Source: Serpula lacrymans var. lacrymans S7.9 (lineage: Eukaryota > Basidiomycota > Agaricomycetes > Boletales > Serpulaceae). From it: DNA of 64,000 nucleotides. The stretch is taken from positions 535,298 to 599,297 of the forward strand of contig NW_006763305.1 in assembly GCF_000218685.1 (NCBI RefSeq), in the 5' to 3' direction. The position numbers and the translations under genes are program-made. The notes under the pieces are model-generated. The model did not search any database. It saw only the letters and a program-made list of their open reading frames with translations, and was not told the origin of the DNA. Below, piece after piece: positions 10,831 to 22,357 of the stretch (its first letter is position 1; every line of letters begins with the position of its first letter).

Positions 10831-12163
10831 GATCTGTGTCCAGGTTAACGACTGCAAACACCGGAATCTCATGCCCACACCGTGCACAGCCACTGTTTGG
10901 CTTATGCAAACGAAAGTTTGGAAATCCTGTGCGCAACATGATTGTGCACCGACTCGGAACGGACTCTTAAGATTCTTATTGTTATATTTTTTATACAGTA
11001 AGTAATAGTCCTTTTTGTGGTGCAGTATCGTACACAGTGAGCTTATTCATGATCAGGAAAATGCTGCTACTCTTGATCGACAGAGAGGAGTTCTGTTAAG
11101 AACTTTAGAAAAGCGAAAGAATAGAAGAAAGGACTATACATCTTGTTGGTAAGCATTTGATTGGGATGCTGAGCTATCCCTCACGGCAAACCAACAGACT
11201 CAAACAGGCCTAGTGAAACTTCTGACACAAACACAATGTTGATGAAAGACCGGATACATCGAAAGGAGAAAGAGCTCAAAACAACATACGCCAAGATCAA
11301 AGCCTTTCAAGGTCCACCACCGGTGCATCTTCAATCTAACTTGAAGCTAATGGACGTATGTAGAATTTGGAACTTGCTTGAAACGAGTTGATTCAAGCTC
11401 AGAATAAGCAGACGAGACACTTCCAGCTTCGTGGACAGTTGCTTGTAAGAATGGCTGATGGTGTCTCGTGAGAAGTTATAATGGAGGATCAACAATGCTG
11501 AAAGATCCCATTAGATGTGCCATACTGCCCGTGATCGACTTAAGGTATGAGCTGCCTTCCCATCATCAAGGTCTAGCGGACTGACTTTCAGGGCCCTCTA
11601 TTATAATGTTTGACGCATAGCATATCTGGAAGGTATGTCGAAGATCTGAAAAGTCTTGCGTTACTGAACGTGGCCCTCATGTTTATTTTCTTTCTAGTTT
11701 GGGACGTAACATCATATCTCGTACCTCGATCGTGGCCATCTGCGCAGCCTTAACAATAATAACCCTTTGTGTGTGTTCTCAGCATAGATCTAAAACTGTG
11801 ATGTCAGGAAGTAGTTGTGTATGTGGAACTTGCCACACATCAAAGTTTCAACGACCGTGACAACCTCGGTAATGTTATGCAAAAGTCTCAAACAAGCACT
11901 CCCAAAATTTTACACCGGAATAGACTGTCGGTACGAGTGAATATCTTTTGGCCATATTGACAGCTTATAAACAATATTGTAAACGATGTCTACCATAAAG
12001 ATGTTGTGCAGAAGGTGACAACAATGTGCAACTCGACAATACTCATCATGATCATCTATCAAATTGGTATTTTTCGTTGGCACTGTTTCTGATGTTAGCT
12101 CTGGTTAAAGGAAAGCTGTTGGTGGGACTGAATGAGTAGCCACCCAACTTGCTTGAGCTTACT
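10831..12163. promoter_or_regulatory. Intergenic region, unit B
   Basis: Counterpart of 5938-7515. It keeps the conserved 139-bp block (11540-11678) and the sequence just upstream of the membrane gene, while the rest has drifted. No other gene is supported. Confidence 0.45.
11540..11678 (+). other. Highly conserved non-coding block, unit B
   Basis: Near-identical to 6902-7040. The intron-like pattern (GTATGAG at 11545 to TTTCAG at 11591) and the mini frame ATG-TTT-GAC-GCA-TAG (11606) are kept. The one base change in the mini frame is synonymous (GAT to GAC, Asp). Confidence 0.55.
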
Positions 12164-14052
12164 ATGCGTCTGAAAATTTGCGAAATATGGGTTGTGACTG
12201 CAGCAGCGTTGTTAGGGGTAGCTGCGCAAGGTCCACATACATTGTCTACGAGTTCAATCCAGGTATGTTGGCCTTTCCTATCCAGTCAGGATTCTCGTAA
12301 TGTTTACTTTTCAGTGAGTGCAAGCATTAGTATGCGGAATGTTTTGGCTGAAGGTCTTCCAGGTATCTGGAGCTCACACCTCGGGAGACTATTACATCCG
12401 CTCAGGTATATCTTGAAGTAATTTTCTTGCACTACTCCCAGATGTAAATCTCAAGTAATGGGTTATTGCAGAAGATCAGCACTCTCGATACTGCTACTAC
12501 CATACAGCAAGATTTTGGTAGGTGGCTGAAAGTTGTTATGTGTTAATGACTGCTGACTATCCCCGCTCTAGTTGTTATACATTTTGCAAGAGCCGACAGC
12601 TCCGCTACAAGTTCATGCGGTGGTCTTCTTGGGCTTGGAATTGGATGTCCTTCTACATCCTTGACTTCCATACACCCGACTACGACACTCACGCCCACCA
12701 GTAGCCTCTACAACACTTCTGTTCTCGTCATTCCTACTCTGCAGCCCAGTTACCCTGCAGCCACTAACCGCTCACATATTCCTACAAGCAGCATAAGTCC
12801 AACTACGTCAACAAGCCTAGGCACCACTTCTATGTCCACAGATATCTATACCTCTTCAGAAACTTCATTTATGGATACAACTCCTGTCTTTTCCTCGGTC
12901 TTGAGTGGAAAGCTCACAACCACTACCTCTTCAGGAATGCAGTCTATGGACACAACATCTGTTGTCTCCTCGGTCACGGTTGGTCAGCTTACACTCACTA
13001 CAACTTTCAGGACGACTTCCACGTTGGCAGATGTTTCAGGCTCCCACACTGGTGCTATTGTGGGTGGTGCAGCCGGGGGTGCAGCCGTCCTTGCAATTAT
13101 CATCTTAAGTGCTGTTTTATTTATGCGCCGACGTGCGAAGATCATTGCTCCATCAACGAAGGAATCTACCTACCATAGCATAGGGACTTCAGGGCCACAT
13201 ATTCCATTGTTGCTTCGCCCATCTCCAATAGCACTTTCAGCTATTGAAGAACAAGCCAGACCTTTTGGCATAAACTTGGATTCTCACAATAGCTTGGCGT
13301 CACAACCTCAGCCTCGGCGGTCCTCGATGCTACCATCGGATAGGAAGGAGGACTTTGCCATGTCTATCAACACCGCCGAGTCTAATATCATCAATGGTCC
13401 ACTCGCACATGCTACACTCCGGTCACCTTTGATAACTCAGGTACACTACGAAGAATATCGCGCTAGTGCTAAACCTGTTGATAACTCATTTGTTCAACTT
13501 GCATCTCATCCATCCCCGACGGTACCATTGTATTGGACAGAGGATGATCTTGGACCTACCGGAATTTCAGAACCTCTTCTAGCACCTGTCCAGTCTTCTC
13601 CTCGATTATTTATAGCGATACCGTCATACAGGCCCGAGCCTTCCAGCAGGGCGGAGTCTAACAATTTCCATACATCACCCATGCACCCTTTGTTACAATC
13701 ATTCCCAGGGTCAACATCACGTAGAACAGAATACGACCCAAGGCCGGCTAGAATCACTGGGTCAGATGCTTCCAATTACCAGCTTATGCAAACTAGGCCT
13801 CAATCATCTTTGGCAGTGCAGTTGTCTAGGACAGGAAATCAAGTATGGCATGGGAGCACAACTGAGCCATGTCCCCCCAGTTACTCATTTCCGCAACCTT
13901 CCTTTCAACCATCGTTGGTGGCACCGTCATTTAGGACCGCAGATAGCAACATGCCCATTGGCACCGCCGAATTTGATCTTCCTGCCTATTCAAGTGTTAC
14001 CGCTCGGTCTCGGCAGTCCTTAGCGGCACCATCGTATAGTACTACAATCTAA
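12164..14052 (+). CDS. Single-pass membrane protein with Ser/Thr-rich ectodomain (unit B copy)
   Basis: Paralog of the 7516-9081 gene with the same signal peptide (MRLKICEIWVVTAAALLGVA). The in-frame model is 12164-12262, 12475-12517 and 12572-14052, about 540 residues. The ectodomain has an SSCGGLLGLGIGCPSTS stretch with two Cys and a repeated SGxxxMDTTxVxSSV unit. The membrane segment is GAIVGGAAGGAAVLAIIILS, followed by FMRRRAK. The tail is longer than in copy A through added Ser/Pro-rich segments (for example around SRRTEYDPRP). Both copies share DLPAYS and PSY motifs near the end, which could be short linear or PY-like binding sites (inference). No enzyme domain is visible. Splicing before 12572 is uncertain. 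Confidence 0.7.
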
Positions 14053-14449
14053 CACTGTTGTGGATCCTATCCTAGATTTACCCTGAGTGTTGTCTTTTAC
14101 GCTCTTGTATGGAGATGGGTGTTAAGCTGGCCTACGCTTGATGGCTAGAATGGCGGCCATTCAACCAGTCAATGCTTATTGTTCTTGGGTACAATTTATC
14201 CAAAATCCTAGGTAGTAAAATGGGAATCGTTCGTTTATTTAGAAGTCCAATACACTCACTTCCAATTTCTCTACTTCTCCCTTATTAATTATCGCATCCT
14301 GGCTACTATACTGGTATCCTGGAGTCCAACCATCCAAAACTCCTACTACCATCTATATTTCTTTTTTACCTGAGGAGTTGATTAACCGTGTGATATGCAT
14401 TTTTTGAATGTCCTATATTATTACTGTATATTCTCTGAAATATGGTTCA
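14053..14449. other. 3' flank of duplicated unit B
   Basis: The first part (to about 14290) is shared with the end of unit A. The rest is AT-rich unique sequence before the first LTR. Nothing else is supported. Confidence 0.5.
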
Positions 14450-14850
14450 TGTTGGATGTAGATGTAGAAACTAGGAACAGTCAGGGCTACATTATAGAGT
14501 ATTGGTTGGAATGATAACAAGGGAGAAATATAAATAAGACATACCCTCAGTTGTACACAGAACAACTGAGGGGATTGGATGAACAAGAAGAGAATCTGTA
14601 TATGAGAATTGAATGTATCAGGCGTGGTTGGTGTGTATAAGTTGAGGTGGCCTGTGCACCAATATATCCCATCAGTAAAATTTTTGGTTCTGCCTTACTT
14701 ATAAAATGGCCTGGTTGCCACATAGCATCTCAGACTCATCTATGAGTTCTGAGGTGAGACCCTTATGTTTCCCCCCTTCAAATACCTAACTAATCATTAG
14801 TATAGCTTTTATCTTATCTAGATTGGATTGGATCCAATCAATCTCAGGTT
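14450..14850 (+). repeat. LTR, family C (5' or solo copy)
   Basis: It begins TGTTGGATGTAGA like the LTR at 26518-26806. From gtataagttgaggtggcc (about 14636) it matches that LTR closely, through the cccccttcaaatacctaact and cttatctagattggat phrases. The first roughly 190 bases differ from the roughly 90 bases in the other copy, so the two have different U3 regions or one has an insertion. The right end is blurred around 14848. Confidence 0.7.
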
Positions 14851-15344
14851 ATGATCCCTGTTAACAATGTCAACAACAAATAATTGCTCAGAATACCAAA
14901 GCCTGAGCCTGACAGCTCAAACTGGTCTATATATTGACAAAACCGGATAAACCCGGTCTCTGCTAAAGCAGCCATTGTTCTCCATGGAGCATAATGGCTG
15001 CTTCATGGAGTCACCATTGTTCTTCTAGGAGCACAATTGTACTCCAAGGAGTCATTATACTGTAGCGAGTAGCACCTCCGACTATAAGTAGTAGGGGGTT
15101 TAGTATAGGAATACCTCAGTCGTTTCTATAGCCTCTTAGGTAGCGGCTGAGTTTCATTTAGATTTATTATATATAAGACAAGATTAGCTTGGGCACTGGC
15201 GGATAAGGAGTGATTAGAGCACTTACTTGGTATGGCACCAACACCTCCAGTGACCCTGACAATGGCAGCAGAGCGAAAGACTCTTGCAGCCTGGTCCGAG
15301 TAAGAGAACTATGAGCAAAACATCCTGGGATGTACAATCCCAGT
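14851..15344 (+). mobile_element. Retroelement leader or gag start plus unplaced debris
   Basis: Right after LTR C the sequence reads GGTTATGATCCCTG, which could be a degenerate primer-binding site. An ATG at 14869 then begins a short frame (MSTTNNCSEYQSLSLTAQTG) that looks like a Copia gag N-terminus and soon stops. Beyond about 14940 the sequence has repeated ggagca/ggagtc phrases and imperfect inverted repeats, which I could not assign to a family. Confidence 0.35.
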
Positions 15345-15694
15345 GTTACAATCTGGTCTTCCATTATGATTGTATTATTAAGAACAAAGCTTGAAGGAAG
15401 TGTCTAGCCACTTGCTGAGAGCAATCAGGGACTGGAACTAGAGTCCAATGTGAGTAACTTTATTATTAGAGAGTATGACAGGTATACAGTACCTAGAGTC
15501 CAATGTGAGTAACTAGAGAATAGGAAGCATTGGACTCTGCAGTACTGTCCGAAGTTTTGTAAACAAAGGTAAACAAAGCAGCCACAAAGGCAAAATAATA
15601 GAGAACACAATCAATAGTGAATGATAGAAGAATAGATAGAGAAAGGAATAAAAATATATAGGTAGCACAAAGGTGCAGAATCACCAAAACTAAC
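15345..15694 (-). repeat. 3' LTR of minus-strand Copia element
   Basis: Reading the minus strand, the polyprotein stop is followed by a purine tract (CAGGGGGGAG) and then TGTTAGTTTTGGTG, the expected layout of polypurine tract plus 3' LTR. The right boundary (15694) is clear. The other end is a guess because no second copy exists here. The LTR contains a direct repeat of ctagagtccaatgtgagta at about 15430 and 15490. Confidence 0.6.
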
Positions 15695-15724
15695 ACTCCC
15701 CCCTGATGCTGTACCTCCCAAGCA

Positions 15725-17236
15725 TCAGCTCCCCCCTGATCTAATAAGTCCCATCATCTTCCTGAACACTTCCACTTTAGGCTTGGCAAGAGCCTTGGTC
15801 AACAAGTCTGCAGGCATTTCAGCAGTGGGAACAAAGGTAGGAGCAATCTGCCCAGAGTCAACAACATCTCTCAACCAATGCCATCGTAGATCAAGGTGTT
15901 TCATCCGACCATGGTGCTCAGGGTTCTTGGATACAGAGATGGCAGATTGGTTGTCAATATGAAGGGTGGAAGGAGAGGTGATAGGATAGCCCATTTCCTT
16001 CAACAAATTTTGCATCCAGCAAATCTCTTTGCCAGCCTCAACAGCAGCAATGTATTCTGCTTCAGTGGTGGACAGAGCAACAATGTTCTGAAGCTTGGAG
16101 CTCCAGGAGACAGCACTAGATCCCATCTTGACAATATAGGCACCAGTAGAACGACCAGAGTCCTTGTAACCACCATGATCAGCATCAGAGAAAGTAGTGA
16201 AGAGTTCAGTGGAATTGGGATCAGGACCAAGGACAAGGGAATGATCAAGGGTGCCTTGCAAGTAGCGGAACAAGTGCTTGACAGCGCTCCAGTGAGTAAG
16301 ACCAGGATTAGAGTTATATCTGGCAAGGACTCCAACAGTGTAGGCAATGTCAGGACGAGTGGTAGTGGCCAGATACATCAAAGCACCAACAGCAGCAAGG
16401 TAGGGAATGTCCTTCATCAAAGCAGCATCACTGGATGTTTTGGGAGACATGTCCTTGGTGAGGCGCAAACCAGGATCCATGGGAGTGGACACAGGCTTGC
16501 AGTCCTTCATGCCAAAGCGCTCCAGAATGTCCAGAGTGTACTGATGTTGAGAGAGGGAGATGGTGCGATCACTTAGGTCTCTAGTGATGGAAATGCCAAG
16601 TAGGTAAAAAGTAGGGCCAAGATCACGAAGCTTAAAGTGCAGGGAGAGGTCCTTGACAGCTTGGTCAAGTGCAGAAGTAGAAGTGGATGCCAGTGTCATG
16701 TCATCAACAAAGACAGGCAGGATAATGTGCACATCAGCTCTGTTAAAGACATAGATGGCAGAGTCTGAATAAGTACGCTTGAATCCGAGTTTTTCAAGCA
16801 CAGTGTGCATCTTCTGGTTCCACATTCTGCCTCCCTGCTTTGTCCCATAGATGGCCTTGTCCAACTGGCAAACAAGATTGCGAGGACCCTGATGGAATCC
16901 CTCTGGCTGATGCATGTAGACCTTGACATCCATGACTCCATTCAGGAATGTATGGGAAATGTCAATGGAGCGCAAATGGAGGTTGTGGATGGCTGCAATG
17001 GCAAGGACAACTCTGATGGATGATATGCGGACAGTAGGTGCAAATATTTCGAGGAAATCAAAGCCAGGGCGCTGGTTATAACCTTTGGCCACATATCTGG
17101 CCTTGTAGCGCTCAACAGTGCCATCTGAGTTGCGCTTGATCTTGAAGACCCACTTGCCACCAATAGCCTTGACTCCAGGAGGTAGTTCCACTAGTGACCA
17201 AGTACCATTGCGCTCATGAGCTTGAAGCTCTTCCAT
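15725..17236 (-). pseudogene. Ty1/Copia reverse transcriptase-RNase H part of polyprotein
   Basis: A 503-codon open frame encoding the second half of a Copia polyprotein. The RT starts WSLVELPPGVKAIGGKWVFK, with fingers and palm to the catalytic VFVDDMTLAS (YxDD type), and SLSQHQYTLDILERF after it. RNase H follows with FSDADHGGYKDSGRSTGAY, LSTTEAEYIAA, HIDNQSAISVSKNPEHHGR and the closing ADLLTKALAKPKVEVFRKM. It is in the same frame as the upstream frame (17249-19687) and separated from it by a single TAG, so it was one polyprotein. All catalytic motifs look intact, so the copy was active not long ago. A downstream ATG at 17236 exists, but separate translation is unlikely. Confidence 0.9.
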
Positions 17237-17248
17237 GGCTGCCTCTCT

Positions 17249-19687
17249 CTATTTATCTGCATCAGGACGCTTCATTGCATCTGCAAATGACCTAGGCTCA
17301 GCAGAGTCTCCAAAGTGTGCCACTTCATCATCAACTGCCTCAGAATCACTGTCATCACTCTCAATGGCAGGAGTAGGTTGTCTGTGTTGAAGCCACCATG
17401 GTCTAGGTGGTCTCCTAGCCCTTACAGGGCGTCTCAGTGCAATAGGCAAGTCAGGAGAAGGTGAGCGATGACGAGGGTGATTTGGAAGCTCAGGAGGTTG
17501 ATTCACAGATAGTTTTGCATCAAGGTCTAAATGAGGCCCATTGTCAGGCAATGGCTGAGGCTGCTGAAGCGCAGCTGGTGGGCCCATATCTCCCCCTGGA
17601 CCTGGTGCAGGGACATCCTCAATCAGGCCCAATGGCATGGATAGCGAAGGTGGAGTGGGAGGTGGAGGCGGGACATTGTCAGAGGACCTCTTCAAGCCAG
17701 GGAAGTAGCGCTCATCAAAATCAGCTCTCTCAGAGATAACAGTGCACTTGGTGGTAGGATTGTAGAATTTCCATCCCTTGTACCCCTCAGGGTAACCAAT
17801 GAACACACATTTCTCCATATGAGAGCCAAAAACGCCTCTTTTGTCCTTTTGCACATGCACATAGGCAGTGCAGCCCCAAACACGAAGGTGAGACATGTCA
17901 GGCTTGCGTCCATACCACAACTCAAATGGAGTGGCATGGGCCACTGCATCAGTGGGACACCTGTTCCAGACATGCACCAAAGCGGACAGACATTCACCCC
18001 AGAAGCTGTTAGGCAATGCAGATTCTGATAACATGGCAGTGATACGCTCAGTCAGAAGTCTGTTTGCTCGCTCTGCCACACCATTCTGCTGAGGACGATT
18101 CCTGGTGGTATGCTGTCTGACAATCCCATGGTCATCTGTGAATTGCTCAAATTCCTTGGACATGTACTCTCCCCCTTTGTCATCGCGCAGAGCCTTGATT
18201 TTACGCTCCAATTGAGTCTCAGCATAAGCCTTGAATCTCTTGAAAGCATCAAAGACATCTGACTTGGCCTTGAGAGGCACAACAACACGGAATCGACTGT
18301 GATCGTCAATGAAGGTGACCCAGTAGCGATAACCAGAGAATGTGGGGGAAGAGACTTGGTGTACATCAGAATGGATGAGGTCCAAAGGATGAGCAGAGCG
18401 AGTATCAGATGAGGGGAATGGATTGGCATGCATCTTGCCAGACAAGCACGGTTCACAGACAGGATCAGGAGCAGCCTTGGATTCCAGCGTAAGCCCAGTG
18501 ACCAGATCTCTCTGTATCAGTCTCTTGAGATCAGCATGATGGTGGTGAGCCAATCTGCGATGCCAGAGCATCAAATCAAGTGGTATAGTTGCAGTAAAAT
18601 ATCCCAATTCAACACAAGCAGCAGTAGATCCATCAAGGAATGCTGCATTGTTGTCATTGATAGTTGCAGTGAACAAGAGAGTGTTGTCACGCATAAAGGA
18701 CATGGAATGAGACGAAATAGTGACATTGAAACCACTTTGACGAGTTAAATACAAGACTGAGAGGAGATTATTTCGAAGATCTGGTACATGGAGCACTCTA
18801 GAGAATTCCACAGCCCTAGCCACTTTGCCATTCATCACAGGATTAAACACCACAGTACCAACACCAGCTGAATAGACAACAGTGTGATCAGCCAGCTTGA
18901 TTGGCACACGATATGGGGTATAGTGGTACACCCAATGATGATGAGGTGTCATATGAGAAGTGGCGCCTGTGTCTGCATTCCAATCAATGTCAGCATCAAG
19001 TTGGAGAGGGCAATGAGGATCAGAGGGATGAATGGAACAAAGACTTGCATTTCCAGCTGATTCAGTGACCACAGTAGATGAATTGGCATTGTTGGGCGAA
19101 GATTTGGGCTGCTGAGAGGTATTCTGAGAGTTGCTGGAGCCTGCCTGAGCCTTATTGCCACACTTGTAGCGATTCTTAGCACCCTCCACTGCCTGTCGGC
19201 GACTAGCAATGTATCTGTGGCATTTGTCTTGGGTATGACCAAGTAAACCACAGAAATCACACTGGACGCGAGTAGAGGTGGTGGATTGGTTGCAATGATG
19301 GCAGTTAGGATGGGTGCAGGTGCTATTGGTAGTGATAGACGAAGAATGCAAGGCAGAATCAACTTCAGCACGACAACGGTGATTGACCTCTTCAGCAAGG
19401 AAAGCATCCCTGAGCTGGGTCTTGTCCAAGGTGCCCAGAAGTAGTAGAGATGAAGTGAAGTGGGCATATTGATCAGGAAGTGCCCTAATCATGGCCATGC
19501 ATGTCAATTCATAGTCCAATTCAGACAATGAGAAGCCAGTAGGACGAAGATTTTGAATCTGATGCATGCCCACTAACAAGACACAGTCTTGAGGCACTGG
19601 AGCACAATGAAAATAACACTCAGAAGAAGAGGAAGAGGTGGGAGTGGTTACCCATTTGGTAGGACCGAGTTGGTTATTGGTAGACAA
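17249..19687 (-). pseudogene. Ty1/Copia gag-protease-integrase part of polyprotein
   Basis: An 812-codon open frame. In order: C-terminal part of gag (GFSLSELDYELTCMAMIRAL), zinc knuckle CDFCGLLGHTQDKCH, protease WNADTGATSH, GAG-pre-integrase LWHRRLAHHHHADLKRL, and integrase with its DDE acids (HSDVHQ; LRDDKGGEY; RPQQNGVAERAN). A Pro-rich linker ends at DADK and the TAG stop. The first 40 or so codons (MSTNNQLGPTKWVTT to about CVLLV) are not gag but LTR-A sequence read in frame. The N-terminal half of gag is therefore missing and the element cannot be complete. Integrase and protease residues look intact. Confidence 0.9.
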
Positions 19688-19984
19688 CAGGAGGACTCGC
19701 TGAGTCCTTCCCCATGTATTGCTCCTGTATATATACTAAAATACATGAGGTACTGTACAGTTGTAAATAAAGTTTAAAGTCTGATGTTTAGCATGTGACC
19801 AGTCACATGGTGAGCCTAGACACTGGTCAGGTGATGTATCACATGACTGGTCATGTGACTATTAAAAGTCCGAAAATGTAATGTAATGTAAATGGTCACA
19901 TGACTAGTCATGTGACTTGGAAAAAGTAAAAGCAAAAGTACAAAAAGTGAAGTGTAAGTAGGTGCTGGTATGTCCATTGTAACA
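19573..19984 (-). repeat. LTR, family A (minus orientation, fused to gag)
   Basis: The minus strand starts TGTTACAATGGACATACC at 19984 and matches the solo LTR at 22797-23211 almost end to end, including cctcatgtattttagtatat and the gggaaggactcagcgagtcc box. The terminal bases (GTGTTGTCACA in the other copy) are missing here. The LTR runs directly into Copia gag codons. Confidence 0.8.
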
Positions 19985-20199
19985 ATAATAAGCCCATAAG
20001 GATTACCCTCTGGGACGTACTGTATACCCCAGCCCTTGCTCACACCCTTGCATTTATTGCTGGCATTGATCAGGCTGGATGCAAGGCAACTTTCAACAAA
20101 GGAGAGTGAACCATAGAAAATCCCACCAGTAGGATTATTGGACAGATCCCAAATGTGGGGGCATCTACATGTCTCAAGGATTAGCTGAGAACAACTCAC
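19985..20199 (-). other. Unidentified protein-coding fragment
   Basis: The minus strand reads a protein-like stretch with segments HIWDLSNNPTGGIFYGS, ASNKCKGVSKGWGIQYV and PEGNPYGLIIVTM, which stops where LTR-A starts. The composition looks coding, but I do not recognise the family. It is probably part of an older transposon or captured gene. Confidence 0.35.
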
Positions 20200-21554
20200 T
20201 GTAATGGATTTTCATAGAAGAATGGGCCATATTTCCCCAGAAGCTGCAAAATAAATGGTTGACCAAGGGATGATCAATGGAATTAAACTCATGCCATCTA
20301 CAAACAAGTCACACACCTGCTCTTTCATATATGCAAAGATAATACACTAATCCATCCCAAAGGTCAAAACTGGCAAACAAGCCAAGGAATTTGGCAAAGA
20401 GGTGCATACTGATCTGTGGGGCCTGTGTCAGTTGAGACATTAGGAGGAAAATGCTACATAGTAGCATTTACTGATGACAAGACCAGAGAAACTCACCTGC
20501 ATCTCCTGCATGAGAAAAGCAAAACCTTTGCAAAGTTTTGTGCCTATAATGCATGATTGGAAACCACGTGAAAGCGGCTATAAAAATACTTCATAGTGAC
20601 TGGGGTGGCTGATACATGAGCACTGAATTTGATGCTTACCTACAGGACAAGGGTATCATTGATAAACTTACTGTTCATGATACTCCTGAGCAGAATGGGG
20701 TTGCTGAATGGCTGAATTGCACACTACTTGAGCAAGTCTGTGCAATACTTTATGGCAGTGGAATGCCAAAGTACCTGAGGGGAGAAGCTATATGCCACAC
20801 TGTCTGGCTCAAAAACTGCACAACAACAAAGAAAGGCCCTCAATAGACTAACACCCCACAAGGCTGCCTATAGTGTCAAACCTAACCTTTCTAACCTGAA
20901 AGAGTGGGGTTGTATGGGTACACTCACCAAATGGATCTAAGCTTGAAGCATAAGTTTGTAAAGGTCACTGGATGGGTTTTGACAGCAAAAGCAAAGGGCA
21001 CAAGATTTACTGACTAGAACATTGATCTGTGATAGTTGAGCACTGTCATCTTTGATGACTCAATGCTCACCCCAATGTCAAACAATATGACCCCTCTTGA
21101 GCTTGAGGGGGAAAATACCTATGATCAAGCCCTAAAAGAGAGTCAGATTGTTGAAATTTTAGATGATGCACCTTATGATCCAGCTGATCCTCAAGAACCC
21201 ATTGATCCATCTGATCCCTGAAACAACCAACCTCAACCTATTCAACCTCCAGTGGCCCCTTGTCAAAGCACTTGTCTCAGACAACCAACACAGTATGTGC
21301 AAGGGAGAGGGTCAGTATCTGGAACTGATCAAGGACTTCTCCTATCCAGAGGCATCTAGCTTGGTGTTAATGATCCTTAGGGTATGGATGAAAAAGAGAG
21401 GGATGAAGAGGCCTTGAGGGACCTAGCCCAAGATGTTACCATGGTGGCACACATGGCTGGCTTTAATGGTGTAGAATCACGGACCATAGGGAGGCACAGA
21501 GATGCCCTGATTGGAATAAGTGTTACAATGCATACTTTTCAGACCTTTAATTTT

Positions 21555-21971
21555 TGTAACAACCAAGAGTTTGTTACTCTGGCACACAACTCAGACAAGC
21601 TATAGAGAGGATGATGAGGGAGTGGTTACCCTTTAGGCTTCAACAAGTTAGTTGTGAGGATACAACAGGAGGACTTATTGAGGAGTCTCCTTGATCTATT
21701 GGGATATTTATACTACTACAGGTTTGTTTGTACATATATTCTATACAGTTTGATGAAGGCAGTGGCTGATGATGTCATGGGCACAGCCCGTGTGACCAGC
21801 TCCACTGCGTGAGATACTTGTAGCTAAAATAAGAAGGAAGGCAGCACAGCACGAGAAAAAGTGGAGTTTGAACAAAAGGGAAAGTGCTGCATGGCACAGT
21901 ATGTGAAAACTACAGAAAAAGGTTAAAGAGGAGAATGAAAATTAAAAGTCTGACAATTGTGTATCGTAACA
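21555..21971 (-). repeat. LTR, family B, minus orientation (left arm of inverted pair)
   Basis: Starts (minus strand) TGTTACGATACACAATTG at 21971 and ends with GGTTGTTACA at 21555. It is homologous to the solo LTR at 24927-25337. It abuts a second copy in the opposite orientation. Confidence 0.75.
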
Positions 21972-22357
21972 ATTTTCATTCTCCGCTTTAACTTTCCTTC
22001 TTGATTTTCACACACAGTGCCATGCGGCACTTTGCTTTTGTTCAAACTCCACTTTCTTGTGCTGCACTGCTTTCCTTGATTTTTAGATACAACTTTCTCA
22101 TGCAGTGGAGCTGGTCACATGGGCTGTGCCCTATGACATCATTGGCCACTGCTTTATCAACTGTATAGTACAATATATACAAATAACCTGCAGTAGTATA
22201 AATACCGCAATAGATCCAGGAGACTCCTCAGCAAGTCCTCCTGTTGTTTACCCACAATACACTTGGTCCTACCCTAAGGGAGATTATCCTCTCCTTCATT
22301 TACTCTTCTCTGCTTGTTCTTGTTGTGTGCCAGAGTATTCAAACTTTGGTTATTACA
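21972..22357 (+). repeat. LTR, family B, plus orientation (right arm of inverted pair)
   Basis: Matches family B from ATTTTCATTCTCCGCTTTAA to TTGGTTATTACA, but lacks the first 30 or so bases of the LTR. It forms a near-palindrome of about 0.8 kb with the copy to its left. The Copia RT reading (KWEDAIQ) starts right after it. Confidence 0.75.

Larger units (their letters stand above)
9361..14290. repeat. Tandem duplication, unit B (about 4.9 kb)
   Basis: Second copy of 4330-9290 in the same orientation, separated from it by about 70 bp. The membrane protein gene is kept open and is longer here. The coiled-coil gene is disrupted. Confidence 0.85.
15345..19572 (-). mobile_element. Nearly intact Ty1/Copia retrotransposon, 5' truncated
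   Basis: Gag (partial), protease, integrase, RT and RNase H in Copia order on the minus strand, ending in a polypurine tract and 3' LTR. The 5' LTR and leader of its own family are absent; an LTR of another family lies there instead. One nonsense codon separates integrase from RT. Confidence 0.85.

Noticed and set aside
15896..16576. 226-codon plus-strand open frame
   Set aside because: Exact shadow of the minus-strand Copia RT/RNase H frame; composition is unlike a protein.
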